Shown here in pieces: positions 55,101 through 63,764 of a stretch of DNA of 64,000 bases. A program made the position numbers and the translations under genes. Origin of the DNA: an uncultured bacterium (GTDB lineage Bacteria; Bacteroidota; Bacteroidia; Bacteroidales; UBA932); NCBI GenBank assembly GCA_949300025.1, contig CASGCS010000020.1, forward strand, positions 48,363 to 112,362. Direction: 5' to 3'. Positions within the stretch are counted from its first letter, which is position 1. Every line of letters begins with the position of its first letter. A model generated the notes under the pieces. The model was given only the letters and a program-made list of their open reading frames with translations. It was not told where the DNA came from and did not search any database.

Positions 55101-55734
55101 TGCCGAAAAGGCGGAAGAACTTTTCGGTCAGGCGATGGAGCGCATTGCCAATCTTTCAATCACAGGTGAAATCAAGGTGGGGGCGACAGTAAGGTTCTAT
55201 GATGCCTATTCCAAGGATGAGACGGTTTATCTTCTGGAGAATGAAAAGGAGCATCCGGAACAGAGAGATGGGCTCTATCTTGCCGGGGAAAGAAAGGTTA
55301 TAGCCGGAATTTACATGCCCAGGCAGTTGGAGAGCAGAAGCGAATGCCGCTCTGCAGCAGACTATTTTCCGGAGTATCCCTATACATCGCGTCTGGGTGT
55401 GATGGTGGTAAAGGCGGAGGTCTGCAATGAGGAGCCTGAACGGGGAAAGGATTTTGAATCTCTTCTGGATTCGAGTCTGGCGGCCCGTTTTGCAGAGGCC
55501 GCGGCATTGTGGGTTACCGGGCAGATTTCGTTTGGACAGCATGTTGTCAGGGCTGCGATAGGATACGACATGATTCCGGACCACGCTGTTAAAAAGGTTG
55601 CATTTGAACTTACAGATGCGCAGGAGCGGCTTGGAGTGGAACTTACGGAGAGTTTCGCGATAAAACCGTCGACCTCAATATGTGCACTGCTCATAGGGCA
55701 CGACAAGGCAGAGTATTTTGATATTAAAAAGTGA
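52141..55734 (+). CDS. metH: Cobalamin-dependent methionine synthase
   Basis: The 1197-residue enzyme has four modules: homocysteine-binding (1-310; zinc Cys in GLNCSF and [10 protein letters not shown]), methyl-THF-binding (about 345-610; [11 protein letters not shown]), B12-binding (about 660-880; DVHDIGKN with axial H772) and the activation domain (about 905-1197; [16 protein letters not shown]). It moves a methyl group from methyl-THF to homocysteine to give methionine. No B12 riboswitch was seen upstream. metF follows, 13 nt after the stop. Confidence 0.97.
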   Translation: MAAEGAKYRLIKLLHERIVMLDGATGTMIQKCSLSDSDFGGKRGNNDILNITRPDIVEAVHRQYIEAGADIIETNTFSGNVISQAEYGCQSSVYDINYKGALIAKKAAEGSGVFVAGSIGPTVKMLSFSPDVSRPQYRPVSFDQMREAYSLQVEALLDGGADLLIVETVYDGLNAKAALYAIEQEKRRRGVDIPVFVSATVNDKSGRLLSGQQIEALYVALSHYDITAFGLNCSFGASDLMPFLEQIAEKSFSGRGIAAATMLYPNAGLPNEMGQYDEQPEFTAGCIRQLADKGLINIAGGCCGTTPEHIRAIRKALEGVAPRRFGERKNPLSDELWIAGLDDLLIDREKNNFVNVGERTNMAGSARFAKLIREGNFAGAADIARRQIEDGATVIDINTDDAMTDSAVNMETYIRYISNDPDIAKVPFMIDSSDWNTILAGLKNCTGKAIVNSLSLKEGEQEFERKASEVFRMGAALVVMAFDEKGQAVTFERKTEICSRAYRILTERVGFRPCDIIFDVNVLTVATGIEEHDNYAVDFIRAVKWIKENLKGCKTSGGVSNLSFAFRGNNRVREAMHSVFLYHAIEAGLDMAIVNPSMLQIYDEIEPELLHAVEAVVLNDRTLAGRELPDGLTPTDNLVELARRIKESEQGDAPSATEAPRMPHWREKPLEERIEYALVKGITEYMTEDMHEALSKYSMPIEIVQGPLMSGMDRVGALFGEGKMFLPQVVKSAKAMKEAVAVLQPSIEASTGSSSGRGRGVAVLATVKGDVHDIGKNIVSIVLACNGFEVVDLGVMVENERIIEAAIEHDADIIGVSGLITPSLEQMEELCRMMEDRKGEILEKTGHPIAVNVGGATTSALHTAVKLAPLYSYCVVHGHDASATAGICKRLMTSPEYVEQIKREQQRLRDEYGARKLSFHTLEQARALAQRFPLESFRQDGRYGQDNFFAGDIALNELVPYIDWTPFFNFWGFKGKYPKLLYEGGESAEKAEELFGQAMERIANLSITGEIKVGATVRFYDAYSKDETVYLLENEKEHPEQRDGLYLAGERKVIAGIYMPRQLESRSECRSAADYFPEYPYTSRLGVMVVKAEVCNEEPERGKDFESLLDSSLAARFAEAAALWVTGQISFGQHVVRAAIGYDMIPDHAVKKVAFELTDAQERLGVELTESFAIKPSTSICALLIGHDKAEYFDIKK

Positions 55735-55747
55735 TAGTGAACAGATT

Positions 55748-56701
55748 ATGAAAGTTATTGATATATTGAACGGAAACAGCGGGCCGTTTGCGTCGTTCGA
55801 ACTGGTGCCGCCTCTGAAGGGGAGCGACAAGAACAAACTTTATGCTTCGGTTGAACCTCTCATGGAGTTCAACCCTCCTTTCCTGAACATAACAACACAC
55901 AGAGACGAGATTGTCTACAGAGAGACACCGGATGGAAACTACAGGAAAATGACTGTTACCAAACGGCCCGGCTCGGTTGCCATTGCGGCCGCAATCATGA
56001 AGCGGTTCAAGGTTGAGGTTGTGCCGCATCTCATATGCGGAGGGGCGACAAGGGGCGAGATAGAGAACACCCTGCTGGACTTGAATTTTCTGGATATACA
56101 GAATGTCGTTGCCTTGCGCGGGGATCCGGTTGCCGGAGAGAAGCACTTTACTCCGGTCCACGACGGTTACGAGCATAGCGTAAGCCTTGTAAAGCAGATA
56201 GCCAGCATGAACAGGGGCATATATCTGGACGATACAATAAAGGATGCCGTACCTACCAATTTCTGCGTGGGAGTTGCAGGTTATCCTGAGAAGCATTACG
56301 AGGCGCCGAATATGGATATGGACCTGGAGCGCTTGAAGGAGAAGGTGGACGCGGGGGCAGATTACATTGTGACCCAAATGTTTTTCGACAATAAAAAGTA
56401 TTTCGACTTTGTGAAGCGTGCCAGGGCAGCAGGGATAAATGTTCCCATAATTCCCGGAATAAAGCCGATTTCTACGAAACGTCACATAGAACTGTTGCCC
56501 AAGAGTTTTTCAATAGACCTGCCTAACGAACTCATGAAGGAACTTGTCAAATGCAAAGACAACGCAGGAATCTATCAGGTCGGCATAGAGTGGTGCGTAA
56601 TGCAGTGCAGGGAATTGCTTGCCCAAGGCGCAAAGGCCATCCATTTCTATACCATGAGCAAATCAGACAACATCAAGGAGATTATAAAGAGAAGTTTCTG
56701 A
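55748..56701 (+). CDS. metF: Methylenetetrahydrofolate reductase
   Basis: The 317-residue FAD enzyme (FELVPPLKG, VVPHLICGGATRGEIENTLLDL, NVVALRGDP, GADYIVTQMFFDN) makes methyl-THF, the methyl donor for metH. The ATG at 55748 is used because the open frame to 55718 overlaps metH. It converges with thrC, and the stop codons of both genes lie in a shared hairpin. Confidence 0.95.
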   Translation: MKVIDILNGNSGPFASFELVPPLKGSDKNKLYASVEPLMEFNPPFLNITTHRDEIVYRETPDGNYRKMTVTKRPGSVAIAAAIMKRFKVEVVPHLICGGATRGEIENTLLDLNFLDIQNVVALRGDPVAGEKHFTPVHDGYEHSVSLVKQIASMNRGIYLDDTIKDAVPTNFCVGVAGYPEKHYEAPNMDMDLERLKEKVDAGADYIVTQMFFDNKKYFDFVKRARAAGINVPIIPGIKPISTKRHIELLPKSFSIDLPNELMKELVKCKDNAGIYQVGIEWCVMQCRELLAQGAKAIHFYTMSKSDNIKEIIKRSF

Positions 56702-56726
56702 CCTACAGGGCAGTCAGAAACTTCTC
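56689..56726. terminator. Inverted repeat across the metF and thrC stop codons
   Basis: Two 14-nt arms (56689-56702 and 56713-56726) are exact reverse complements. Each arm encodes the last residues of one gene, and the thrC stop is in the loop. It may be a bidirectional terminator or an mRNA 3'-end stabiliser; T-runs are short. Confidence 0.6.
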
Positions 56727-58046
56727 CAAATTATTGCAGTCGGGCTCCATTTCAGTATGCTCCCCCTTTAGCGTGAGCAGTCTTGCGAGCCTTTGCGGTA
56801 TCTCTACCCTGCATCCCGTTACAGGTTCTATCACCTCTGTGAATTTTGCAGGATGCGCTGTAGAGAGCCATATCATCTCTCTTTCAGAAGAACGCTCCGC
56901 ATAATCCTTTACCGCATTATAGCCTGCTGCGCTGTGCGGACAGCTGATATACCCGTACTTTTCCCAGAGTTCCAGTACCCCGGCCCTTATCTGGTCATCG
57001 TTGCAACTGTAGCCGGCCGTATCTGCGCATATCGCATCGTAACTGTTACCGTACAGGTCCAGAATACGTTCATAATTGCTGGGATTTCCAACATCCATGG
57101 CATTTGCGATGGTCTGTACCGATGGCCTTGGAGAGTATATGCCGCTTTTAAGATATTGCGGAATTATGTCATTGGCATTAGAGGCTGCCACAAACCCTTT
57201 AACAGGCAGCCCCATCTTCTTGGCAAGCATTCCGGCTGAGATATTGCCGTAGTTTCCGCTGGGTACGACAAATACCACCTGCGGTGCATTGCCTTCTCCA
57301 TTATATTCCGGATGCTCCGCCCTTGCCCATTGCCAATATCCGTAAAAGTAGTATAAAGACTGCGGCAGCCACCTGAGAAGGTTTATCGAGTTGGCGGAGG
57401 TTACATTTATCCTTTTGCGCAGTTCTTTATTGTTGAATATCTCCTTTACAAGGCGCTGGCAGTCGTCGAAGGTCCCGTTCACCTTGACTGCATGTACGTT
57501 TTTGCCGAGCGTTGTCATCTGGCACTCCTGAAGCGGGCTGACCTTGCCTTTCGGGAAAAGTACAACCACCTCTATTCCATCTATCTGGTAAAAACCTCTT
57601 GCAACGGCGCTTCCTGTGTCGCCTGATGTGGCGGTAAGGATTGTAAGCCTCTCACGCTTGTCCTGCTGAAGCGCCCTTAATATCTGTCCCATGCATCCTG
57701 CTCCCACATCCTTGAAAGCGCATGTGGGACCATGGAAAAGTTCCAGCGTATAGAGCGGCATTCCGTTGTCTGCGATTCCGACCTTGCGAAGCGGGATCTC
57801 AAAGGGAAGGGCCTTCTGCAGTGCCTCTTCTATCTGCCGGCGGCTCAGAGAGTCTCCAAAGAACTTTTCCATTATGTAGAGAGCCATCTCTGTAAAGGAA
57901 CTCCCGCAAAGCGAGAAGATCTGTTTCATCTCTATCTGTGGAATATATTCCGGCATGAAGAGTCCTCCGTCGGGAGCGAGCCCCATGAATGCAGCCTCTT
58001 TCAGGCCGTATAAAGTCTTATCGTCTCTTGTACTGTAAAATTTCAT
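56703..58046 (-). CDS. thrC: Threonine synthase
   Basis: The 447-residue PLP enzyme has K112 in PTCAFKDVGAG and TATSGDTGSAVARGF. It turns O-phosphohomoserine into threonine. It is the last gene of the thrABC operon, 17 nt after thrB. Confidence 0.95.
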   Translation of the reverse strand: MKFYSTRDDKTLYGLKEAAFMGLAPDGGLFMPEYIPQIEMKQIFSLCGSSFTEMALYIMEKFFGDSLSRRQIEEALQKALPFEIPLRKVGIADNGMPLYTLELFHGPTCAFKDVGAGCMGQILRALQQDKRERLTILTATSGDTGSAVARGFYQIDGIEVVVLFPKGKVSPLQECQMTTLGKNVHAVKVNGTFDDCQRLVKEIFNNKELRKRINVTSANSINLLRWLPQSLYYFYGYWQWARAEHPEYNGEGNAPQVVFVVPSGNYGNISAGMLAKKMGLPVKGFVAASNANDIIPQYLKSGIYSPRPSVQTIANAMDVGNPSNYERILDLYGNSYDAICADTAGYSCNDDQIRAGVLELWEKYGYISCPHSAAGYNAVKDYAERSSEREMIWLSTAHPAKFTEVIEPVTGCRVEIPQRLARLLTLKGEHTEMEPDCNNLEKFLTAL

Positions 58047-58063
58047 CTTTCCTCCCTTTAGCG

Positions 58064-59059
58064 TTATACTGTTCTTGCACCTGTCATTCCTATCTGGGTC
58101 AGGTAGATTTCAAAATCCACACCTCGGTCTGTAAAATGGGCGGCCATTATCTCTTTTCCTTTTTCTGCCATCTCTTCAGATTTGGACAGTGCAAAGACTG
58201 ACGGCCCCGAACCTGCTATATTCACACCCAACATTCCTGATTCCAGAAGCCTGGCCTTGAGGGTATCATATCCGGGAATGAATTTTTTCCTGTAAGGTTC
58301 GGCTATCGCATCCTCTACTGAACGGCCTAAAAGTTCCATGTCGTCAAGAAGCAGTCCCGCCACGAATCCGCCTACGTTGCCCCACTGTCTGATTGCATCC
58401 TTCCTGCTTACATCTGCAGGCAGTATGTCGCGCGCCTCTTTGGTGCTTACGGTAATATGGGGATGCACCACGGTGCAGTAGAAATCGTCCGGGACAGGCA
58501 ACTTTATCAGGTCTGTCGGATTGTATCCTCTGATAAACACTATGCCTCCCAGAATGGCCGGACCGACATTGTCTGCATGGGCGGTCCCGCTTATGAGTCT
58601 TTCCCCTTCCATTGCAAAATCTACAAGCTTCACTTCCGAAAACGGATGTCCCAGCAGATGGTTGAGGGCGTATACGGCTGCCGCAGAGGAGGCTGCACTT
58701 GAGCCAATCCCGCTTCCCGGCCTTATCTTGTCTATTATTTCAATCTCCATATAGAGAGAATCCTTGCTGCCGCTCTTTTCAAGAAAGGCTGCTGCCAGTG
58801 CTGTAACGGCAGGTGTAACCACATTCCCGGCCGCCGATTCCGGAAGCTTTTCCCTGCTGCTGTTTTTTACGGAAACAGTACATGCAGGTGAAACGAAAGC
58901 GTTGGCTGATGCAGATGCACTTCTGTTGAATTCCTCTTTGTCTTCATATAGTGTAACTGCCACCGTGTCGCCGACACCGTCCAGTGTCAGCCCCATTACA
59001 TCGAATCCACAGCCTATGTTGGCTACGGTTCCCGGTGCAAAAACTTTGACTCTTTTCAT
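58064..59059 (-). CDS. thrB: Homoserine kinase
   Basis: The 331-residue GHMP kinase has the ATP loop PGSGIGSSAASS (114-125) and the start KRVKVFAPGTVANIGCGFDVMG. It phosphorylates homoserine. It starts 2 nt after the thrA stop, so translation is probably coupled. Confidence 0.95.
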   Translation of the reverse strand: MKRVKVFAPGTVANIGCGFDVMGLTLDGVGDTVAVTLYEDKEEFNRSASASANAFVSPACTVSVKNSSREKLPESAAGNVVTPAVTALAAAFLEKSGSKDSLYMEIEIIDKIRPGSGIGSSAASSAAAVYALNHLLGHPFSEVKLVDFAMEGERLISGTAHADNVGPAILGGIVFIRGYNPTDLIKLPVPDDFYCTVVHPHITVSTKEARDILPADVSRKDAIRQWGNVGGFVAGLLLDDMELLGRSVEDAIAEPYRKKFIPGYDTLKARLLESGMLGVNIAGSGPSVFALSKSEEMAEKGKEIMAAHFTDRGVDFEIYLTQIGMTGARTV

Positions 59060-59061
59060 CT

Positions 59062-61485
59062 CTACAATACTTTTAATATGTCTGCAAATACTCCTGCCGC
59101 GGTTACTGCCGCACCGGCTCCATATCCTTTTATTACCAGAGGCAGAGGATTGTACCGTTTTGTATAGAGCATTATTATGTTGTTGCTGTCATCCAGATTA
59201 TAGGCCGGGTCTCCGCTCTCCACCTCTACCAGCCCTATGTTTGCACTTCCCTTGTCGAACGAAGCCATATATCTGAGCCTTTTGCCTGCCGCCCTGGCCT
59301 TTTCCATACGCTCTCCGAACTCTTTGCCGTACTCCTTGAGCCTTTTGTAAAATTCCCTCTCTTCGCACGCCTGCAATTCTGCGGGAAGCAGCGAGCCATT
59401 TTCGGTTATCTGCTCCTCTTTCAACTTGTAGCCGGCACATCTTGCAAGTACGAGAAGCTTGCGTTTTACATCTGTGCCGTTCAAGTCGATTCTCGGGTCG
59501 GGCTCTGTGAATCCGGACTCCTTGGCCAACATTACGGCATCGTAAAGCGGCATCCCGTCGTAGACCTTGTTCAAAATAAAGTTTAGGCTGCCGGAAAGAG
59601 ATGCAACAAATCTCTGTATCCTGTCGCCTGTGGCAACCATGTCGCGGATAGTGGAGATTACGGGCAGTCCCGCGCCGGCATTTGTCTCGTTATGGAAAGA
59701 AACCCTGCTCTCCAGTGCACTCTTCATCATCTTTTCATACTCCTTCAGGGGGCCTGAAGCGGCTATCTTGTTTGCCGCTACAATGTGTAGCCCGTTTTCA
59801 AGGATTTCATCGTACAGATCTGCAATCTGGCTGCTTGCCGTGCAGTCTACAAAAATCTTTTTTGTGGAGGGCGCCGAATACATGGCCTCGAGAAATTCTC
59901 TGAAATTTCTTTCAGGCATTGCGCTTTTCCAGCTTTGCGGATACGACCCGAGCAGGTCTGCTTCGCTGATGACTGCCCGCTTTGTATCTGCCAGGCCCTT
60001 GAGACTTATCTTTATCCCCTCTTTTTTCAAGATGTTCTCTTTTTGCTTTTTAAGTTGCAGAAGCAGTTCGTTGCCCACAACGCCGTGTCCTATTACATAC
60101 AGGTCGGCCTCTCTTGCCGGCATCCCGAAAAACTCGTCATGCAGCACTGCAACGGCCTTTTTTGCGTCACCGGCTTTCACAACCGCAGACACGTTGAGTT
60201 CAGATCCTCCCTGTGCTGTTGCCACTACATTTATCTTGTTGTTTCCCAGTGCGGTGAAAATTCTTCCAGATATTCCCGGAGTCATTCTCATCTTGTTGCC
60301 TACAACGGCTATTATGGCCATATCTTCTTCAATGGAGGCATCTATGTATGAGCCGTGAATGGCATCTGCCTCCAATCCTTTCTTGATTATGGAAAGAGCC
60401 TTCTCTCCATCTTCAGACTTTACGGCAAAGCTTATGCTGTACTCCGATGATGCCTGAGAGATGAAAATAATGTTGATGCCTTTGTCTGCCATTGCCCCGA
60501 AAAGCCTGTACGATGTGCCTACCTGACCCATGAGGCCGTTTCCGAAGACCGTGATGAGCGAAACTCCCGATACGTGCGTTATGCCTGTTACAGGGTGCTT
60601 GCTTTTCCTGTCTCCGTCGCTGTTTATTGTGGTCCCGTGGTGCGACCGGTTGAAGGTATTGAGTATCTTTATCGGGATTCCGCTCTTTACGGCAGGCCAG
60701 ATTGCCGGAGTGTAGAGGACCTTGGCTCCGAAGTGGCAGAGTTCGGCCGCCTCCGCATATGAGAGCACGGGAATGGTACGGGCCTGCGGTACAGTGTTCG
60801 GGTCGCAGGTCATCATTCCGTCTACATCTGTCCAGATATCTATGGTGTCTGCTCCTATTGCAGCACCTATCATGGCAGCCGACAGATCTGAACCTCCGCG
60901 CCCCAATGTGGTGATATAGCCCTCTTCGGTTCTGCCGCAGAAGCCAGGAACAATGGCCAGTTTTTTGAAATTGCGGAAGGTGTCCTGCACTTTTACGCAG
61001 GTCTGCTCCCAAAGAATCTGAGACCTCTCCCCGCTTTTTTTAGTGACTATGAGTTCCCTTCCGTCCACCCTTACTGCATCTTTGAACATGCGGGTTATCA
61101 TTTTTGACGAGAACTGCTCTCCCATGGAAAGTATATGGTCTTCAAGAACCTTGAGGTTGTTTTTCATGACCGAGACGCTGCTGAGCAGATGCTCCAGTTT
61201 TTCCAGGTCTTCGTTGAGTTCCTCCAGGAACGCATGGTATTCAGATTTCGGGAGTACGCTTTTGGCGAGTGAAATATGTTTTTCCCTGATGGTTATTATG
61301 TCGTTCCTGTAATTGCTTCCCGTCTTTACCGCCTTCTCGAACATTGCTGTCAGAAGGTTGGTGATGCCGGTAATGGCCGAGACGACCACTATGCACGGCC
61401 TTTTCTTCTTTTCTACGATAAGTTTAAGATTGTTCAATGCGCTTACGCTGCCAACGGAGGTGCCTCCGAATTTCATGACTATCAT
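59062..61485 (-). CDS. thrA: Bifunctional aspartokinase/homoserine dehydrogenase
   Basis: The 807-residue protein has an aspartokinase domain (MIVMKFGGTSVGS; about 1-290), two ACT domains for threonine feedback (about 310-455) and a homoserine dehydrogenase domain (about 460-807; VIGHGVVGNELLLQLKKQ). It catalyses the first and third steps from aspartate to threonine. The ATG at 61485 follows an A/G-rich site; an ATG at 61536 would add 17 residues of no family match. A Thr/Ile leader peptide precedes it. Confidence 0.95.
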   Translation of the reverse strand: MIVMKFGGTSVGSVSALNNLKLIVEKKKRPCIVVVSAITGITNLLTAMFEKAVKTGSNYRNDIITIREKHISLAKSVLPKSEYHAFLEELNEDLEKLEHLLSSVSVMKNNLKVLEDHILSMGEQFSSKMITRMFKDAVRVDGRELIVTKKSGERSQILWEQTCVKVQDTFRNFKKLAIVPGFCGRTEEGYITTLGRGGSDLSAAMIGAAIGADTIDIWTDVDGMMTCDPNTVPQARTIPVLSYAEAAELCHFGAKVLYTPAIWPAVKSGIPIKILNTFNRSHHGTTINSDGDRKSKHPVTGITHVSGVSLITVFGNGLMGQVGTSYRLFGAMADKGINIIFISQASSEYSISFAVKSEDGEKALSIIKKGLEADAIHGSYIDASIEEDMAIIAVVGNKMRMTPGISGRIFTALGNNKINVVATAQGGSELNVSAVVKAGDAKKAVAVLHDEFFGMPAREADLYVIGHGVVGNELLLQLKKQKENILKKEGIKISLKGLADTKRAVISEADLLGSYPQSWKSAMPERNFREFLEAMYSAPSTKKIFVDCTASSQIADLYDEILENGLHIVAANKIAASGPLKEYEKMMKSALESRVSFHNETNAGAGLPVISTIRDMVATGDRIQRFVASLSGSLNFILNKVYDGMPLYDAVMLAKESGFTEPDPRIDLNGTDVKRKLLVLARCAGYKLKEEQITENGSLLPAELQACEEREFYKRLKEYGKEFGERMEKARAAGKRLRYMASFDKGSANIGLVEVESGDPAYNLDDSNNIIMLYTKRYNPLPLVIKGYGAGAAVTAAGVFADILKVL

Positions 61486-61637
61486 CTTTCTCTCTGTTTG
61501 TCTGTTAATATCCTGTTTTGGCTGAATAGGTTTCATGCTGCCTGCAAGTCACAGGCCGGCGCCAGTCCCCTCCTGCGATTCTTCATGCAATTGCCGGCAA
61601 TGCGGCGTGCATACATGGATTTGAATGAAGTATATAG

Positions 61638-61662
61638 AAAATTACACCCCCAAGGGGGTAAT
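61638..61662 (-). terminator. Terminator-like hairpin at the end of the thr leader peptide
   Basis: The RNA forms ACCCC-CUUG-GGGGU, a stem with the stable CUUG tetraloop, extended by AUUA/UAAU with a small bulge, then UUUUC. The right arm contains the leader stop codon, so translation and folding compete. Confidence 0.6.
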
Positions 61663-61728
61663 GGTTGTAGAAATTGTAATCGTCAAAAAATAACGATTGA
61701 AAGTGTTGTATGAGGGTTTTCCAGACAT
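61642..61728 (-). CDS. Thr/Ile leader peptide of the thrABC operon
   Basis: The 28-residue frame has the run TITISTTIT at residues 16-24 (six Thr or Ser/Thr and three Ile), as in the E. coli thr leader. It ends 156 nt before the thrA ATG. A TTG at residue 15 could also be the start. A -7 box lies directly upstream, so the message may be almost leaderless. Confidence 0.8.
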   Translation of the reverse strand: MSGKPSYNTFNRYFLTITISTTITPLGV

Positions 61729-61736
61729 TTCAAGGG

Positions 61737-61744
61737 CAAAGATA
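61737..61744 (-). promoter_or_regulatory. -7 box of the thr operon
   Basis: The minus strand reads TATCTTTG, a full match, 9 nt before the leader ATG. No -33 element at the usual spacing was found. Confidence 0.55.
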
Positions 61745-61840
61745 GAAATTATTTTCAAAAAACCTTATAATCCGTAATGAATATTTGAGAAATTTTATTA
61801 ATTTTATCCGTTAATTCTTTACATTTAATTGTTTATAGTC

Positions 61841-62443
61841 ATGAATATTATTTACTCAATTACCAACAGGACATCGTCGCTTATAAGGGGCATAATTTTT
61901 TTCGTGTTGGGAATCCTGCTGCTTTTCTGGCCGGTGCAGATGCTTAACTTTATAGTCAAGATTCTGGCGGCAGTGCTGATAGTGGTTTCTGTCATTTCGC
62001 TTGTGTTGATGTATAAGGGAAACGGGAAAGTGACAGGGGACGCTCCATCTCCGCTCTCATACTTTGCATTTGCTGCAATGATTGTCTGTCTGGTTTTTGG
62101 GGTGCTGGTGTTTGCCTTTCCCGATTTCTTCACGGGTATCATAGTCTTCCTGTTCGGATTGCTGCTCATATTGCTGGGTGTGGCCCAGATAACGAACATG
62201 GCTGTCAGTTCAAGATATATGAAACTGCCGGTATGGCTCTACATATTCCCGGTTGTGATTGCCGCCTGCGGAATAATCTGCTTTTTCAAGCCGTTCGAGG
62301 CAAGGAGCGCCATTACTGTATTTTTCGGTGCGGTGGTTACACTGTATGGCACCGTTGAGATTGTCTCTTCGTGGATGTTGCGGAAGATAAGGTTCGGAGA
62401 GGACGGAAAATATGTGGAGATAAGGAGCGAAACAGGTAAATAA
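61841..62443 (+). CDS. DUF308/HdeD-family membrane protein
   Basis: The 200-residue protein has six hydrophobic segments in two repeats of three, with the family pattern SSLIRGIIFFVLGILLLFWP. HdeD in E. coli is linked to acid stress, but function is not settled. It appears as a single gene, with the start at ATG 61841. Confidence 0.8.
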   Translation: MNIIYSITNRTSSLIRGIIFFVLGILLLFWPVQMLNFIVKILAAVLIVVSVISLVLMYKGNGKVTGDAPSPLSYFAFAAMIVCLVFGVLVFAFPDFFTGIIVFLFGLLLILLGVAQITNMAVSSRYMKLPVWLYIFPVVIAACGIICFFKPFEARSAITVFFGAVVTLYGTVEIVSSWMLRKIRFGEDGKYVEIRSETGK

Positions 62444-62450
62444 AGGTCTG

Positions 62451-62975
62451 TCAGTATATGAGAAGGCCGACCGCTCCGGCTATTATGATTGTGAGGATAG
62501 GGCTTACCTTCAGCCATTGTCCCGCCACGAACGCCGCAACGAATATTATTACGCTGTAAAGGTCAATGAAGTTTTCCTTTGTGACGAGTATTCCGGCTGC
62601 GGCCGCAATCATGCCTATTACAACAGGTCTGAGTATCTTCATTATGGAGTTGAAGCCCCTGCCCTCCCTGAATTTTGCGAATATTCTGCAAATCGTGAGG
62701 ATTATTATAAATGACGGCAGGGTGATGGCGATGGTGGCGAGGGCGGAGCCGAAAACGTTGCCGGTTACGGTATAGCCTACGTATGTCGCGCTGTTTATGC
62801 CTATGGGGCCCGGGGTCATCTGGGAAATTGCGACTATGTCGGTGAACTGATGCGCCGTGAGCCATGCATGTTTTACAACGACTTCGTTCTGTATGAGCGA
62901 AAGCATTGCATATCCTCCGCCGAATGTAAATATGCCTATTATAAAGAATGTGTAGAAAAGTTCGAGATATATCAT
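62451..62975 (-). CDS. Chromate transporter-type protein, C-half subunit
   Basis: This 174-residue membrane protein has the CHR motif FGGGYAMLSLIQNEVV and SQMTPGPIGINSATYVG. It is one of two half-size CHR proteins that pair to form a transporter. Its ATG overlaps the stop of the partner (ATGA). Known members export chromate; the natural substrate in gut-type anaerobes is unknown. Confidence 0.85.
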   Translation of the reverse strand: MIYLELFYTFFIIGIFTFGGGYAMLSLIQNEVVVKHAWLTAHQFTDIVAISQMTPGPIGINSATYVGYTVTGNVFGSALATIAITLPSFIIILTICRIFAKFREGRGFNSIMKILRPVVIGMIAAAAGILVTKENFIDLYSVIIFVAAFVAGQWLKVSPILTIIIAGAVGLLIY

Positions 62976-63529
62976 TTTCCTGCTCCTCCTCTTCTCCTTA
63001 TTATATATTCTGCCGCAAGGTAGACAGTCCCGACCGTAAGAAGTATGTATATCGGTGAAACGTGCAGGAAAATAATGGCAGCCGCCGTAGCCGCCGCCAG
63101 CGCTCCGGTGTAGATGTTGAGTTTTGCACTGCGCGCCATGTTTACGACAGGCACGGCTATCAGGGCTACTACGGCAGGTCTTATCCCCTGAAAAATCTTT
63201 ATCACGGTTTCGTTATGGCTGTAGCTGGTAAAGAACATGGCTATCAGCAGTATTATGACAAATGAGGGAAGAATGCTGCCGAGCGTGGCCACAATGCTTC
63301 CCTTTACGCCTCTAAGCCTGTATCCTATGAATATCGATATGTTTACGGCCAATATTCCGGGTGCGGATTGCGATATGGCTATCACATCCATGAAGTCCTC
63401 TTCATTTATCCATCTCTTTTTTTCCACCACCTCTTTCTGGATGATAGGCATCATTGCATAACCTCCGCCGAGCGTGAAAGCGCCTATTTTTGCAAAGCAG
63501 GTGAATATATCCGCGTAGATGTTTTTCAT
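62972..63529 (-). CDS. Chromate transporter-type protein, N-half subunit
   Basis: This 185-residue membrane protein has LGGGYAMMPIIQKEVVEKKRW and SQSAPGILAVNISIFIGYR, the N-terminal version of the CHR motif. It forms a two-gene unit with the next gene. The ATG at 63529 is preferred over a start 27 nt upstream. The gene lies 236 nt from the 16S rRNA gene, pointing away. Confidence 0.85.
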   Translation of the reverse strand: MKNIYADIFTCFAKIGAFTLGGGYAMMPIIQKEVVEKKRWINEEDFMDVIAISQSAPGILAVNISIFIGYRLRGVKGSIVATLGSILPSFVIILLIAMFFTSYSHNETVIKIFQGIRPAVVALIAVPVVNMARSAKLNIYTGALAAATAAAIIFLHVSPIYILLTVGTVYLAAEYIIRRRGGAGK

Positions 63530-63581
63530 ACGGCGCAAAAGTAGCAACTTTACCATTTATGACAATTTTTTTAATTAAAAT

Positions 63582-63612
63582 TTGTCAAATAAAAAAAATA
63601 AGCATACCTTTG
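63582..63612 (+). promoter_or_regulatory. rRNA operon promoter
   Basis: TTG (63582-63584), a 20-nt spacer rich in A and TACCTTTG (63605-63612) match the Bacteroidota promoter very well. It is about 150 nt before mature 16S. Confidence 0.85.
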
Positions 63613-63764
63613 CAACCCGCTTTGAAAAAATGAAAATTCTTTCAGGCGAAACTGAGTTCATTGATAAGACTAAGACAAACAGCAAGAGTATAAGGAAAGG
63701 TGATATACCTTGTCAATACTTTGAACAATTCGGTCAGGACAAGCTGAGAGAAATAAAAACATTA
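63613..63764 (+). other. rRNA leader region
   Basis: This stretch holds the transcribed leader of the rRNA operon. It has short segments that can pair (e.g. CCTTGTC at 63708-63714 with GACAAGC at 63737-63743), probably for processing. No gene was found. Confidence 0.5.
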
